Below, piece by piece: positions 18,645 to 31,590 of a DNA stretch of 64,000 nucleotides. The translations under genes were made by a program, and so were the position numbers. Each line of letters starts with the position of its first letter. The stretch's first letter is position 1. The notes under the pieces are model-generated. The model did not search any database, was not told the DNA's origin, and worked only from the letters and a program-made list of their open reading frames with translations. Source of the DNA: Hemileia vastatrix (lineage: Eukaryota > Basidiomycota > Pucciniomycetes > Pucciniales > Zaghouaniaceae); NCBI GenBank assembly GCA_030280995.1, contig JASXTE010000011.1, positions 5,489,501-5,553,500 of the forward strand. Reading direction: 5' to 3'.

Positions 18645-20069
18645 TGTAGAAAGACTCTTACAGTCACCTTTCTGTAAGAAGAATCCAAAGAAGTTGGATA
18701 AACATGAGAAATCCCTGTCCTTCTAAATAAATAAGGGTTGTACATATAACTAAGCTAGCTAGTCTACTTGATTAATTAAAAGATATGAAACTTTGATTTT
18801 ATAAATGCTTATTGAGATTTAGAAATACAGCTGTTGAGAAAGATATACTGATTACAAGGATTAAGGTGTATCAGTGAAAGATCGGTAAAGAAAGATTTTT
18901 ATGTTTTATAAGATTTTTTTAAATGAGATATCAATAAAAACAAGTCCCTGAGGTTGAGGCCTTTCCAAAGATACCCTATATGTGATGAAGATGTTATTGT
19001 TGTGTTGTATTTCAAATGTGGCATGAAAAGTATAAATGTTATAAGGGTATTACAATTTTATTAAAAAAATGTTGAGAAATGAAAAATATGAATGTGGTTG
19101 TTAATTATGTCCAAAAAGACCCTTCTTATCAAAACTAAAAAGACAAAAACATGTAGAATACTAGGATCCCCCCCTTTCTATCTGATTCTCCTACTCCAGA
19201 CCTTTCTAACATTACCCTACATGCATAGGATCTACAATAAACTATTGATTTAACAAGTGTAATAAATTCTAACCAAAGTTTGCCACAATAGCCAAATTTT
19301 CCCAGTCACCAAACTTTGGCACAGTGACCAAACTTTGGTATGGTGACCAAACTTTGGTCCAGTGACCAAACTTTAACCCAGTGACAAGACTTTCCCATTG
19401 TGAGAAATTGTTGCCACAATGAGCTCTTTTTGTCATAATGAGCTAATTTTGCCAGAGTGAGCTAAATTTTCCACTGGGAAATAATTTTGCTACCATGACC
19501 AAACTTGGCCACAATGACAGAATTTTTCCAGTAAACTTTGCTTTTGCACTGGAAAATCACTGGAGCCAACCGGAGAGCACCAGAGCACACCAGACCACTG
19601 GAGCTCAGTGGCCATTCTATCAGCACACCATATCCACCAATAATACTATAAGTCACTAAGTCAAGTAAAACACTAAGAAAACAGTAAAATATGATAAAAA
19701 ATCATCAAGACATAAAAGATAGAGAGAAATCTGGGCTATCCAATGATAATAATCACCTTCCAAAATTCCAAATATCCAGCCTTATAATGCAAAAAATTGC
19801 TACTAATCTTTAAAAATAAACCTAAAAGAGCCCCAGAAAATACCCAAAGTTGGAGAATCACCCCAAAAATCCAATATGACCATTTCCAAATCCATAAAAC
19901 TATCAAATCACAAGAAAAATACCATCATATAACCATTCCAAAATTCCACAAATCATCCCAAAAATATCTATAATAAGAAAATTAGCACCTGGTAACACCA
20001 AAATTTCCTTTCAACCAATATTCAATCAAATTTTCACCCAAGTGGCATACCCAGATGTGGAATGCCACA
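18645..20069 (-). repeat. 3' LTR of D (1425 bp)
   Basis: Begins TGTAGAAAGACTC and ends GGAATGCCACA; pairs with 29714-31087. Around 19270-19530 it contains a dozen degenerate units of about 20 bp built on CAGTGACCAAACTTTGG and CACAATGAGCT. The other LTR has fewer of these units. Confidence 0.9.
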
Positions 20070-22939
20070 TCCTCCCTCCAATATGGAATTTCCTCATTCC
20101 CAACTTTTCATAATTGATCACCCAAAATCTTCCATCTCTCTCTTCAACCATTATCATCTCCAATCACACCATTAACCAAGTTTCTTCTAAATCAACCTTC
20201 AATCTCATCATTTTAAAATGTCCTTCAAAGAAATAGCCGCCTAATGTGAATTATGCGCTCACTACCAAGTACCCTGTCTAATGTCTAATACTGATCTTCC
20301 TTAAAAGAATTTGTTCAAAACAGCTTCCTTATCCAAAGTCCAATCTTCTTCAATAGATCCCGGCCTAATTCAGCCTTCTCAAGATCCAGATCTTATAATG
20401 CCAGTTCCTATTATAAATTTCACTGAAACAGTGTTTCTTGGCTCAAAATGTAAGAACTGATGATGTTGGTAAAGTGAAGACGGATTATATTAATTGTTAT
20501 CTTAATTTTCATTGCTATCTTTTTCTTGACTTTACTGTTGAGTTGAAGTGTAAAATTTTGACTTATTTTCAAAAAAACTCCAGCCAATAATCATGAAGAT
20601 ATCCTAAAGAGAAGACTCCTAATTCAAAGTTTTGATAATGATGTCAAACAATTTCAAAGAGATTATCTTTTCTAATTAGTTTATTTTGATGAACATTGTT
20701 TTAGCTGGTCTTCTAAAAATTTAAACTGTTTGTCTTCTTCTCCAGCTCTTGATATAAATCCTCATAATAATAATAATAAAATAAATTTTTGTGTTGATTC
20801 CACTACTGAGAGAAAGCTTTTAATCCCTTCAGACTCCCATATACCAGTCTTCCATCTATGTCACAGCATGAGAGAGTGGATCTCCCTAATGAGCCAAATA
20901 CACTTGATTCCATTCTCATAGGTCCCCCCACTGCGCCAAATTCTTTGATTCCAATCTCGCCATGAGGTCCTCCAAGCTTCCACCAAACAGCCTAACACTG
21001 AGGCTTTAAAATAAAACAATAATAAATCCAACTACCACCCTGACTTCTGATTCCTTCGTCACAATTTTAATCCATTTGCTATTCAGAAACCTTTACAAAA
21101 TACTTTTAGCAGGGCTTCAAATATTTGATTTTAATATTTTAGTCCATTTTAAAGCGCTACAAATATCACCTAATTAAACCATTATGCCTTTTTAGCATCA
21201 TTACCACCTAAACTTTTATTCTCCTAAAGCTTAACAGCACCTAAATCCAACAATGTTTGAGCGTCCAGTTTAAAGTCTTGGTGGACAGAGATAAATTAAA
21301 AGATTGAATTGAGTTGAACAAATAGATTGACATTCCAGTTTAAAGTCTTGGTGGACCAAAATTTGAATTGATTGCCAGTTTATAGTCTTAGTGGACTAAA
21401 GATTGTTTATGTGCATTGATATAGTGATTTCTTCCTAATTAAGGCCTAGGCTTGACCAAAGATTAAATAATTTTGAGAATCCAGTTTAAAGTCATGGTGG
21501 ACCAAAAAATTTTGAATTTCCAGTTTAAGGTTGTGGTGGACCAGGCTTTTGTAAATATTAAAAGAAATCTTCATAAATTTTCAGTTTAAAGTCTTGAAGG
21601 ACTAACAGCATCCAAAGGAGAACCGAATTCTTTAAGAAAAACTTGAAAACTATCCAGTTTAAAGTCTTAGAAGACTAAGGATCTTGAATATGAATAAGAC
21701 CTTATAGAAAGTCTTGAAAATAAGCCAGTTTAAAGTCTTGGAGGACTTACAGATCTTGAAATGGGATCCAATTTTTCTTGAGCTTCAATTGACCCTTTTT
21801 CCTGTATAAAATATACTATGAAAGAAATAACCAAAAAGAAAAATTTGAAAATTAAAAAAAATTGAGAAAGAATTTTATATTTATATATTTATTTTATTTT
21901 TATTTTTATTATTTTATTTTAATATTAATTTTTTTTTACAATAAAAGAGTGAATTTATAAATAAAATAAAAATATTGATTTCTAATGCAAGTTTAGGAAA
22001 GAAAAATATTTAAAAGAAGATTTTGAAAAATTTGAAAATAAAAATTTAAAATTTAATAGATGCCCCCTGACCAATTGATGAGCCATACCCTTGGCATCAT
22101 ACCCACATCCAAGTGCAACTTAATGTGGTTACACAGTTTTGAGAATTTAAATATAATAAATTAAATGAAAGTTTTTTTTAAAATTTTATTAAAAAATTTT
22201 TTAAAATTTAAAAAAAAATTTTTTTTTTTTAGAAAATAGAAATTTTTAAATAATGATCACTGGGTGGGCTCCCTCCAATTTGTGAAAATGATTAGAGACC
22301 ACCAGTGAGCATTACCCTTAACAATAATTTTAAAGATGTAAAAAATAAAAAAAATATATTGAAATCACAAAACAAAAACATAAAAGAGAAAATAAAACTA
22401 AACAAAATAACAGAAATCTTGAATCCGGCATTAAGAGTGGTGTCTTTTTGTTTCTTCCAGTTTATAGTCTTAGTGGACTTCCTATAATTCAAAAAACAAA
22501 GCCAGGATTAAACTAGAAACAGGGATAAATTGGTAAGAAAAATTGTGAGGTAATTGTGTATAAAGCAGCCAGCCCATCAATTACCCTCAAACTTGCCAAT
22601 ATTTAATTCAGAAGGTTCCCCTGTGAACACTTCTACCAATAAAAAATTTATCAATCCAACATATATCTTCCCCATAATTTTTGTTGCTTTTAAGTGTTTT
22701 AAGAATTTTTAAATGAATGTCTTCATAAGTGTCGTAAAATCTTGTTAACAGTTTTGTCTCCCATACCATAGTAAAACAACAGTAATATTTTTAATAAGAA
22801 AGTAGTTTATCCTCAGTCCAGAGTTAAACTTGATAATGAATGATTTTTTTTGTTTAGTTTATCCTCATTGAGAAGTAGATTTTTATAACTTTTAATTATT
22901 TATTTGGTTTATCCTCATTGCAGAGTAAGCTTATGTCTT
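20070..22939. other. Gene-free 3' region of element D
   Basis: 2.9 kb between the integrase gene and the 3' LTR. No convincing coding frame. It contains nine copies of the CAGTTTA-hairpin motif with AGTC-type stems and three with CTC/GAG stems, and an A/T homopolymer-rich stretch at 22160-22240. Confidence 0.6.
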
Positions 22940-24063
22940 TGTAGTACCTCTAGAATAGAACCTCTTAACTTAATTGGCAGCTACCCTCTTTTTTAGTACC
23001 ACTCCATCCAGCTCTTCTAAATCATATGAACTGCCAGATACTTGTTCCTTGACTTTATACGGTCCATTCAAACTATCTGCAAACATCTTTCCCCATTGGC
23101 TCTCCAAACTGCTATTATACACCAAAACCATATCTCCAGTTTTAAAAGGTTTTCTAAGTCAATGTGCCAACCGCTCATCCCAATATCTTACTGACTGATT
23201 TTGGATCTTCATCATCTGCGAATATTCCTTTTCTAAGTACTCTTCTTTATTTTCTAGCTGCATCATTCTTGAACATAATAACTCTTCATTATTCTTGACC
23301 ATTTCCAATTCAACTCCAAGATATGATTCAGCTTCCAAATCAACTGGTAAAACTTCTTTCTGTCATAAAACAAGTTCATAGGGTGAAAATCAGGTTGTCC
23401 TTTTGGAAGTAACTTATCAGCAAATAAAACTAAAGGTAAATAATGCCTCCACTTTTCAGAACTTGACCCACACATTTTGACTAAAGCTTCCTTAATAACT
23501 TGATGCCCTCTTTCAACCATACCTTCAGCTTCAGGATAATAAGGGGATGCTACCCTAACCTTTGATCCAACTTTATATATAGCTTCTCTAAACTCTGTCC
23601 CAAACTCAGGACCTCCATCTACCATTACCAATTTCATAACTCCATATCGATACAGCCAAATTTTCAAAATAAATTCTACCACATTTTTGGAAGTCAAATT
23701 AATAAGAGGTGCTGCCTCTACCCAACCAGATAAATCATCTCTGGCTACAATTAAATATTTATACCGACCCTCCTTAATTTGAATGGCATTCAAACTAACC
23801 CTTCCAAAGAGAGTATTATCTCTGGTAGAATTTCCAGGTTCTTTCTGCCTTAAATGACTTCTTCTTTGACATTCTTCACATGAATGAACCCACTGTTTAA
23901 CAGCCATCTTCATTCCAGGACACCAAAATTGATCAGCAATTCTTCTGAACGTTTCTCCAACACCTCTATTCCCAAGATCTTCATGCAGTGATTTAAATAC
24001 TAAATCTTGCCCTTTCTTTTTAGATAAAACTACTTGAGTTTTTGGATACCTCCTTTTCATCAA
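22940..24063 (-). pseudogene. Element D integrase
   Basis: Zinc domain: HEDLGNRGVGETFRRI and CEECQRRSH. Core: VARDDLSGWVEAAPL, VMVDGGPEFGTEF and YYPEAEGMVERGHQ, so Asp, Asp and Glu are all present. The C-terminal part (below 23263, after a stop and frame change) reads GDMVLVYNSSLESQWGKMF, then NGPYKVKE, the GPY/F module, ending near KRFYSR. No chromodomain. This long IDQ-less integrase form is known from basidiomycete Gypsy elements related to those of mushrooms and rusts. Frame breaks near 23262 make it inactive as it stands. Confidence 0.85.
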
Positions 24064-24315
24064 TCATCAACCAGACAAGTAAAACGTAGATGACTTCCTT
24101 TTTATAGCCACCCATTCATTTTCTTCACAATCTTCTGGACTTTCTAAAGTCAATAAATATTTGACCAACAACAAATAAAAACCAGTCTTACCCCAGACTT
24201 CATCTTAAAAATCAATTAATATAATATCAATGGGCACTTCTCTATCACCAATATCACCTGCACATTAATGAGCCAATAAACGTTGATCACAAATTTGATT
24301 CTTGATTGAACTATG

Positions 24316-26330
24316 TCAATATTCTTCTTCTAAACCTTTTGACCTCTTAGAAACCAAATTCAAAAATACCTCTTTCTCTTCTTCACCCTTTATACACTCA
24401 GATTTGTCCATCCTGTTTTTAACCAAATTCTCTAATTCTCCAACAAATACACCCTTCCTTAACCTACTACTATCCCAAACTACCACTCCATCTTTATCTA
24501 TATACACAACATCTTCTTCTACCTCTTTTTTACTAAATTTATCTACACCAATTTCATCAATTTTATCCTCATAAAAATAATTTTCCAGTTTATCCTCTTG
24601 GTGGAGGTCTTCACCATAACTATCTACACACAATAGTCAAGCCAGTTTAACCTCATGGGGGAGGTATGGAAAGTCTTCAGCTATTTTAGTGCTGGCTTTA
24701 ATCATAGGTCTATCTTCATCAAACTCTTCTGAGTCTGAATCATCTTCAGTGGGAGGTCTTCTTGACAAACCATCTGGCATAGTAAAAGTTTTACCAGGCT
24801 TATGAAATAAGTCAAAAGAAAAATGTTAAATGAATGCTACCCATCTAGTCATAGGTGCGTTTGGTAAACTTGTGGAATTAATCATTTGAATTAAAGATTT
24901 TGCATCCACTTGCAATTCAAAGTGTTGGCCCCACAAAACATTTTGAAGTTTCTTTAAAATTTTTGCCACTCCACACAGTTCCATTTTAGGCTGAAAATTT
25001 CTTGATTTGACTTTGTTGAATACCACAGATTCATACCTAACTGGCCTAATGTAACCAGCTTTATTAATCTGAGACAAAACTTCCCCAGCAGCAACCGGAC
25101 TTGAGTCAACTGCTAAATAAATCCTACCAGAATCTTTTCCATAATCTAACTTGTGCTGGACTAAATCCTTCCCCACAACCTTCTTAAGTCTCTCAAATGC
25201 CCTTTCACACTCTTCATCCCACTCCCAGTCTGCATCCTTTCTCATCAACCTTCTCAACGGAGCTTCCAATGAAGAAAAGTCCTTGATAAACATTTGAACA
25301 TAAACACATATGCCTAAAAACCACCTAGCTTTCGTCGTATTATTGGGTCTTGGCCAGGACTGAAATTTATTCACTCTCTTCTTGGAAATAATACTACCCT
25401 CTCTACATACCACACGACCTAAAATCTTTAAAGCTGACACACAACATGAATATTTTGAACCCATAATAGTTAAACCAGCTTCTTCAATTCTAAACAAGAT
25501 CCTCTCTAAAGTGATTGCATACTCCCAGATAAATTTTTGTATCCCTGGGTTCTCCTCCAACACTTCATTATTGTAATCTGTTGGAGGTCCTTTAATTCCT
25601 CCATAGTCAAAAGAGATTCCAGCATATTGAGGAATTTCAACTTGAAGAATCCAATCCATCTGAGATTGATAAACTGAAACTGAATTTGTTGCTCCTTGAG
25701 GTAATCTTGTCAATTGAAATCGTCCTAGCGGTGTATCAAAAGTAGTGAGAGGCCTAGAGTCTGGATGAAACTCTCTCTCATCATATCCCCCCATAATATC
25801 TCCTAAACCATAACACACTCTCCCAGAAAAAGCTTCCACAAAATCCTCAGCACTAGGTGGTATCAAAGAATCCTTTATTGTAACCCTATTTAACTCTCTG
25901 AGATCATGAACTACTCTAAGTTTGCCATTTGGTTTCTTGATACAAAATAATGGACTAGAATAACTTAATGATGATTGCTCATACAGTCCAGTGCAAATCC
26001 GTTCTCTGACAACTTTTATATAAGCTTCTTTTAATGCAGCCAGAATCAGGATTGGTTTTTGCTGCCACGGTTCATGACATACCACAGGAATCTTGTAAGG
26101 CTCCCTATAGGAATGCTTCAACACACCCCTCTTCTCTTCTACAAAAGCAATGGCCTTCTCTTGCTTGACCATCATGTCCAACAACAACTTCTTCTCTTCT
26201 CCAGACAACCAACCATGAGGTCCAAAATTTACAACACCTAATCTATCAACAGTGATTCTTGATGTTTCAGAAAATTCAGGCAGATTCTTCACCAAGGGAC
26301 ATTCATAAGGATCTCATGATAGCCTTGATC
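24316..26330 (-). pseudogene. Element D reverse transcriptase and RNase H
   Basis: RT: EPYKIPVVCHEPWQQKPI, KKPNGKLRVVHDLRELNRV, GDIMGGYDEREFHPDSRPLT and LPQGATNSVSVYQ. The position of the catalytic DD pair reads Asp-Tyr (SFDYGGIKGP), an Asp loss from GAT to TAT. Connection: LGRVVCREG, WFLGICVYV. RNase H-like: IYLAVDSSPVAAGEVLSQ, MELCGVAKILKKL, LQVDAKSLIQMI. Downstream of a break at about 24825 the frame resumes with TFTMPDGLSRRPPTED and an acidic linker down to 24316. RT cannot be active with the Asp replaced. Confidence 0.85.
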
Positions 26331-27139
26331 TTCTCAAAGTTGGATTTAATTCAGCTGGTAGCGGCTAATTAATTGGCTGGATTTTATTTGCTACCTTTTT
26401 ATATTTTGCTGCTTCCACATCTACATAAACTTGAGGTGAAATATTTATTTTTGTGTTGCCATTAAAAATTTTATTAAAGGAATTCTCTTCATCATCAGAA
26501 TTGGAATCAAAAAAAGCAGAATGATATTTTATTTCATTTTTAAATTTAACCTTTTTCCCTTTTCCTTTGTATAATTTATCAACAAAGTTTTAAACACCTT
26601 TAATTCCCTTATCAATCATAAAATCACTGGTAGTTTATCCTCTTGCTGGAGGACCAGAATCAAATTATCACAAAAATTATTTTTTTGTGTTTTAATTATA
26701 CTAAGATTTTTTATAGAATTTTGATGAAATAATTTCAGTTTACGCTCTTGCTGGAGGTCAGAAAATAAACAATTCAAATTTTTATTCAACATAATATTTC
26801 CCATCTTCCCTCTTGATCCATTCTTGAATGTGATCAAAAAACTTGACAGAGAAGTGAGACAAACTAAAAATTTGAAGACATAATAACAATTTAACATATT
26901 ATTAACAGAAAATAATTGAGAATTGACTAGAATTATCTCCAAGCGAGCTGACCTATTGCAATCTGGGATCTCATCCTGGGGAGAGATTGCAACATTAGAG
27001 TGATCAGCCCCTGCTACCCCAAAAAATGAGGGTCTCCATAATCCTCGTCTAAACAAAATTCACCAGAAGCCATCCGTTTAATATGCCTCTTCTTGGTGCA
27101 AGTAAAACACTGACACAGAGTAGTGATCCCTGGACATGT

Positions 27140-29600
27140 CTCCTAACCTTCATCTCCAGGAGGTGCCAACTGCATATGTAGCCTCCTCATATCCTTTCCA
27201 GTAATCTCCAAATTAATACCCATGCCAGACTGATAGCCAATACGGGCCTCAAAATCCATCAAAAAAAGACCACCAAGAACAGTTTTAACTACCCCTCTGG
27301 ACACATAAAATTGAACCTTACTGATAAATTAACCAATACCTTACTTAACATGCTCAGCTGTACCCATCAGCTCTGTTGCATGCTCTCCAATACCTCTGAG
27401 GTTTCCCCCAGTACCAGTTTTAATTGGCAAGGCTATAATCATCGCTTTCTCTAAAGAAATTAAATTAATTTGAGACCCTGAATTGACCAGGGACTTCACT
27501 TCTTTACCATTAAGAGTCACCACCAGGTAACCCAGGGGAGCAGAAAAATGTGTTTCAACATCCTTTCCAAAATTTTTAGCATTTTCACAAAGATATTCCA
27601 CCTCTCCAGCGGAAACCCGTTGCTGCTTCGGATGCTTCTTCTGCTTCTCTTCAAGTGCCAGACTAATAGTGAAAAGATCCCCCAAAGATAAGGGAATCTG
27701 AAGTTGATTCACTCTATTCAAAAAGTCGTCCATTGCATTTTTTTGACCAGATACTACTGGCTGCTTGTACTGGACTTTTGATTTAACAACCTTGGCCCTG
27801 AGAACCTCTTGAAGACCCACATTTCCATCTTCACTACTGATATCCCTAGCTCCATCACCAGCTTCTTTCACTAATCCTGATCCATTGCTAGTCCTTTTTA
27901 CTCCCTCTATTGGGATGGGACCACTAAAACTTAGTCTGGGTAGTGACTCCAAAGGTACATCCTCCTCAGACTCCGAATTGTCATCTGGAATAGACTCACC
28001 ATTTAAATAAAATTTGCCATAACTAGGGGGCCCCAAATCAGCAATCCCCTTCTGCATTCTATAAATTTCTTCCTTAGAGTAAGGTCTTGACTTACTAATT
28101 TCCTTCCAAGGTTTAGCATTTAGTTGGCTCTGAATGCTACTTTTAGCTTTAGTAGCAGCTGCTCTTCTAGCAGAATTGACATCATATTCACCAGCCATAC
28201 AGTTACCCTCCACTCTAGCAACTGTTTCCAGCTCCAAACCACCAAAAGAAGTTGAAAATTTGGCCTTGCTGACCTCTTTCTCTTTACCCTTGTCAGCTTT
28301 TCCACCACTTTTACAATCACCATGTTTTCCACCCTTGGCATTATCATCATCATCCTTCACCTCTTCAAACCGGGCTCTTCTTTCAACTGCCTTATTCATT
28401 ATAACTAAATAAGAAGGCGCTTGTCCATCACTGGGGTTGATGAAAGATCCATCAGGGAATTCATAAACCTTACCATCAAATAAAACTCTACCAGCATGCA
28501 AGTCTTTATCCAGATTAAAACATACTCCAGCTCTGTTCCCCCTACTATTACAATAGGAGCGCACCTTTGGCTCATCATACCAACTTCTAAAACCATTACC
28601 ACCATTACCATTCCCATTCCTACCATTTCCTGAGAAGCGGTTTCCATTGCCATTTCCATTATAATTTTGACATTCATATCCCCTTGATTGATAGGAAGTA
28701 GAAATCAATGAAGAAGCGATTGGGACCTCATTGGCCTTCTGAGTCTCTTGGAAAATTATCTTTAATTTCTTTCTCAAATTAGCCAAATGATCAACCATCT
28801 TGTTGTCCACATTGCCCTCAACCTTTGCCACTAGTAGTCCCATTTGAGCCTTCTTGGCTTCTTGAGCTTTGACCATGATATTGTTATTTTAAGCCAAAAC
28901 TTCACTAACCTTGCTGACATACTGAGTGCAAGACTCCTGATACTTGTCCAATGCCATTAATTTAAGATTGGCTTGAATGTTTTCTTTGATGACCTCCAAT
29001 TCCGGCAGTTATTGTTCTCCATTAGGTAGTTCCTTCATTAAATCCATTCTTGAAAGATCCTTCAAGATGTCCATTCCAATATCCCTACTACAAGCTGACC
29101 AGAAAAGATCTTTGGCCTGGTTTTCATGAACCAATTCTTCCACCAGAATCAGATATTCAACCACTTCATTGAATTGAATGCATAACTTTTTAAAATTAGC
29201 CATAGAAGAAACTCCACCCTTTGCCTGCCAATCACCAACAATTTTATTAAGGTCCAACATAGTAAATCTAACACCCCAACTATCAACCATAGCCTTTTCC
29301 AAATTCACCCAATCCTTGTCCTTAAAAGCCTGCATAGAAATGACCTCTTTTTCCACCTCCCTATCAGCAATAAAAAACCTAATCTGCTCCACCATGTCCA
29401 CATGAGAAGCACCATAAACAGCAGCAGAAGCTTCATACCTGCTAATAAACCATTTAACCTCCTCCCCATTAAAATTTGGGCCATCTCAAGAAACAATCCT
29501 GACATAAGGAGTAAAAGGAAGAGAATAACCAGAAGCATCACCAGAGAACATCCCAATAAAATAAGAAAAGCGTTTAAACCGTTAAAAATAAACAAGCCCC
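27140..29600 (-). pseudogene. Element D gag and protease
   Basis: Gag starts near 29600; an early TGA sits where Arg is expected (RIVS-stop-DGPNFNGEEV). The capsid-like part runs to about 29009, then a TAA. From 28876 the frame is open for 511 residues: a Gly/Asn-rich stretch, a degenerate zinc knuckle (SYCNSRGNRAGVC, which has lost the first Cys and the His), FPDGSFINPSDGQAPSYL, a charged linker, and the protease with NSGS instead of the catalytic DSGS (VKSLVNSGSQINLI). The protease tail (VLGGLFLMDFEARI) continues past a stop to about 27140. Several inactivating changes. Confidence 0.85.
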
Positions 29601-29713
29601 TTGCAGGCTAGGATAAAAAATTCAATAAGAGTTCCAAAGAATAAGCCTCTTGCAGGCTAAGAAAGTCCTAGAAAAAGCTAGAGATTTTGAAACCCCACAT
29701 TGGGCCCCACCTA

Positions 29714-31087
29714 TGCAAAAAGACTCTTACAGTCACCTTGCTGTAAGCAGAATCCAAGGGAGTTGGATAAACTTGAGAAAACCTTGTCCTTCTAAATACA
29801 TAAGGGTTTCACAAATAACTAAGCAAGCTAGTCTACTTGAATTAATTAAAAGATATGTAGCTCTGATTTTATAAAAATTTATTGAGATTTGGAAATACAG
29901 CTGTTGAGAAAGAAATACTGCTTACAACAATTAAGATGTATCAGTGAAAGATCTGTAAAGAAAGATTTTTATGTTTTATAAGATTTTTTTAATGAGATAA
30001 CAATAAAAAAAAAGTCCCTGAGGTTGAGAACTTTCCAAAGATACCCTATATGTGATGAAAATGTTATTGTTGTGTTGTATTTCAAATGTGGCATGAAAAG
30101 TATAAATGTTATAAGGGTATTACAATTTTATTAAAAAAATGTTGAGAAATGAAAAATATGAATGTGGTTGTTATTTATATCCAAAAAGACCCTTCTTATC
30201 AAAACTAAAAATACAAAAACATGTAGAATATTAAGATTCCCCCCCTTTCTATCTGATTCTCCTACTCCAGACCTTTCCAACAATACCCTACATGCATAGG
30301 ATCTACAATAAACTATTGATCTAATAAGCATAATAAATTCTAACCAAATTTTTTGCCACAATAGCCAAATTTTCCCACAGTCACCAAACTTTGGTCCAGT
30401 GACCAAACTTTAACCCAGTGACCAGACTTTCCCATTGTGAGAAAATTTTGCCACAATGAGCTCTTTTTGCCATAATGAGCTAATTTTTCCAGAGTGAGCT
30501 AAATTTGCCACCATGACCAAACTTGGCCACAATGACAGAATTTTTCCAGTACACTTTGCTTTTGCACTGGAAAATCACTGGAGAAAGCTGGAGAGTATCA
30601 GAGTTCACTAGAGCACTGGAGCTCAGTGGCCATTCTATCAGCACACCATATCCACCAATAATACTATAAGTCACTAAATCAAGTAAAACACTAAGGGAAC
30701 AGTAAAATATGATAGAAAACCATCAAGACATAAAAGATAGAGAGAAATCTGGGCTATCCAATGATAATAATCACCTTCCAAAATTTCAAATATCCAGCCT
30801 TATAATACAGAAAATTGCTACTAATCTTCAAAAATAAACCTAAAAGAGCCCCAGAAAATACCCAAAGTTGGAGAATCACCCCAAAAATCCAATATGACCA
30901 TTTCCAAATCCATAAAACCATCTAATCACAAGAAAAATACCATCATATAACCATTCCAAAATGCCACAAATCATCCCAAAAATATCTATAATAAGCAAAT
31001 TAACACCTGGTAACACCAAAATTTCCTTTCAACCAATATTCAATCAAATTTTTACCTAAGTGGCATACCCAGATGTGGAATGCCACA
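29714..31087 (-). repeat. 5' LTR of D (1374 bp)
   Basis: TGCAAAAAGACTC..GGAATGCCACA, homologous along its length to 18645-20069 but with scattered substitutions and fewer internal CAAACTTTGG units. Inside it, on the minus strand, TAGGTGGGGCCC follows and may hold the primer site. Confidence 0.9.
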
Positions 31088-31088
31088 T

Positions 31089-31557
31089 CGTGATATCATG
31101 AAAAAATTGATGCATGGTTGGAAGTGTCAGCAGCAGCGTACTGATTTGTGATTTTTGACCAAATTCTCCATGGCTTGTCTGTGTCAATGTCATTAAAAAA
31201 AGCAGAAATGTTTGCTGCATCAAGCTTTGAGATTAAAATGCTGGTGGCTTTGTCAGCTCTCTTCTGTAAATCAAGCTTGACATACAAAGCAGAGTCTTCC
31301 GGTGGCGGTAATTCAAGACCAAAGACTAAATTTTTAAGATCTTGATAGGTGAGTAGGGCTCTCATCCTTATTCTCCATTCATGGAAGTTATTGATGCTTA
31401 GCACAGGAATGTTATGAAGTGTATCACCAGGGGTTTCATTTATGGAATCCATGACTGGTGGTGAGGATGGTGGGGAAGTATCAAAACTTGATGAAGAAGA
31501 ATTAGATGAGTTTTTTGGCACAGGTGATGGAAAAGTAAATCGTTTGTTAGATGACAT
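31089..31557 (-). pseudogene. Copia gag, N-terminal fragment
   Basis: Begins MSSNKRFTFPSP with a Ser/Pro-rich leader. It continues LSINNFHEWRIRMRALLTY, ADKATSILISKLD and PWRIWSKITNQY, which are typical of Copia gag (UBN2/DUF4219 region). One in-frame TGA lies at 31096-31098, then the frame reaches the D insertion at 31088. The remainder resumes at 18642. Confidence 0.85.
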
Positions 31558-31590
31558 TCACTTGGACTCTAAGCCCATAACCTGTTAAAA

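Larger units (their letters stand above)
21263..26765. repeat. Dispersed CAGTTTA-hairpin motif of element D (about 16 copies)
   Basis: Each copy has (C)CAGTTTA followed by a 3-5 bp stem around a loop of about 6 nt, usually TTGGTG. Starts near 21265, 21335, 21375, 21481, 21520, 21581, 21654, 21725, 22457 (stems mostly AGTC/GACT; 21520 is GGTT/GACC), 22803, 22857, 22907 (CTC/GAG), 24588, 24641, 26628 and 26737 (CCTC/GAGG, ACCTC/GAGGT, CTC/GAG). The loop and CAGTTTA stay constant while both stem sides change together. Copies lie in noncoding DNA and also inside or beside pol. Confidence 0.7.
18645..31087 (-). mobile_element. Ty3/Gypsy element D of a basidiomycete-type lineage, inserted in a Copia gag
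   Basis: 12.4-kb minus-strand element with LTRs of 1425 bp (18645-20069) and 1374 bp (29714-31087). It contains gag/protease, RT-RNase H and integrase. Between integrase and the 3' LTR is about 2.9 kb without genes that holds a repeated hairpin motif. The flanks read ACGA (right) and ACAA (left) on the minus strand. Counting them as a 4-bp TSD with one CG to CA change restores the reading frame of the interrupted Copia gag exactly. Decay is advanced: protease, zinc knuckle and RT each lack key residues. Confidence 0.9.

Noticed and set aside
19462..19656. 64-residue frame in both LTRs of D (also 30480-30674)
   Set aside because: LTR sequence; the start and most of the frame follow from the iterated repeats.
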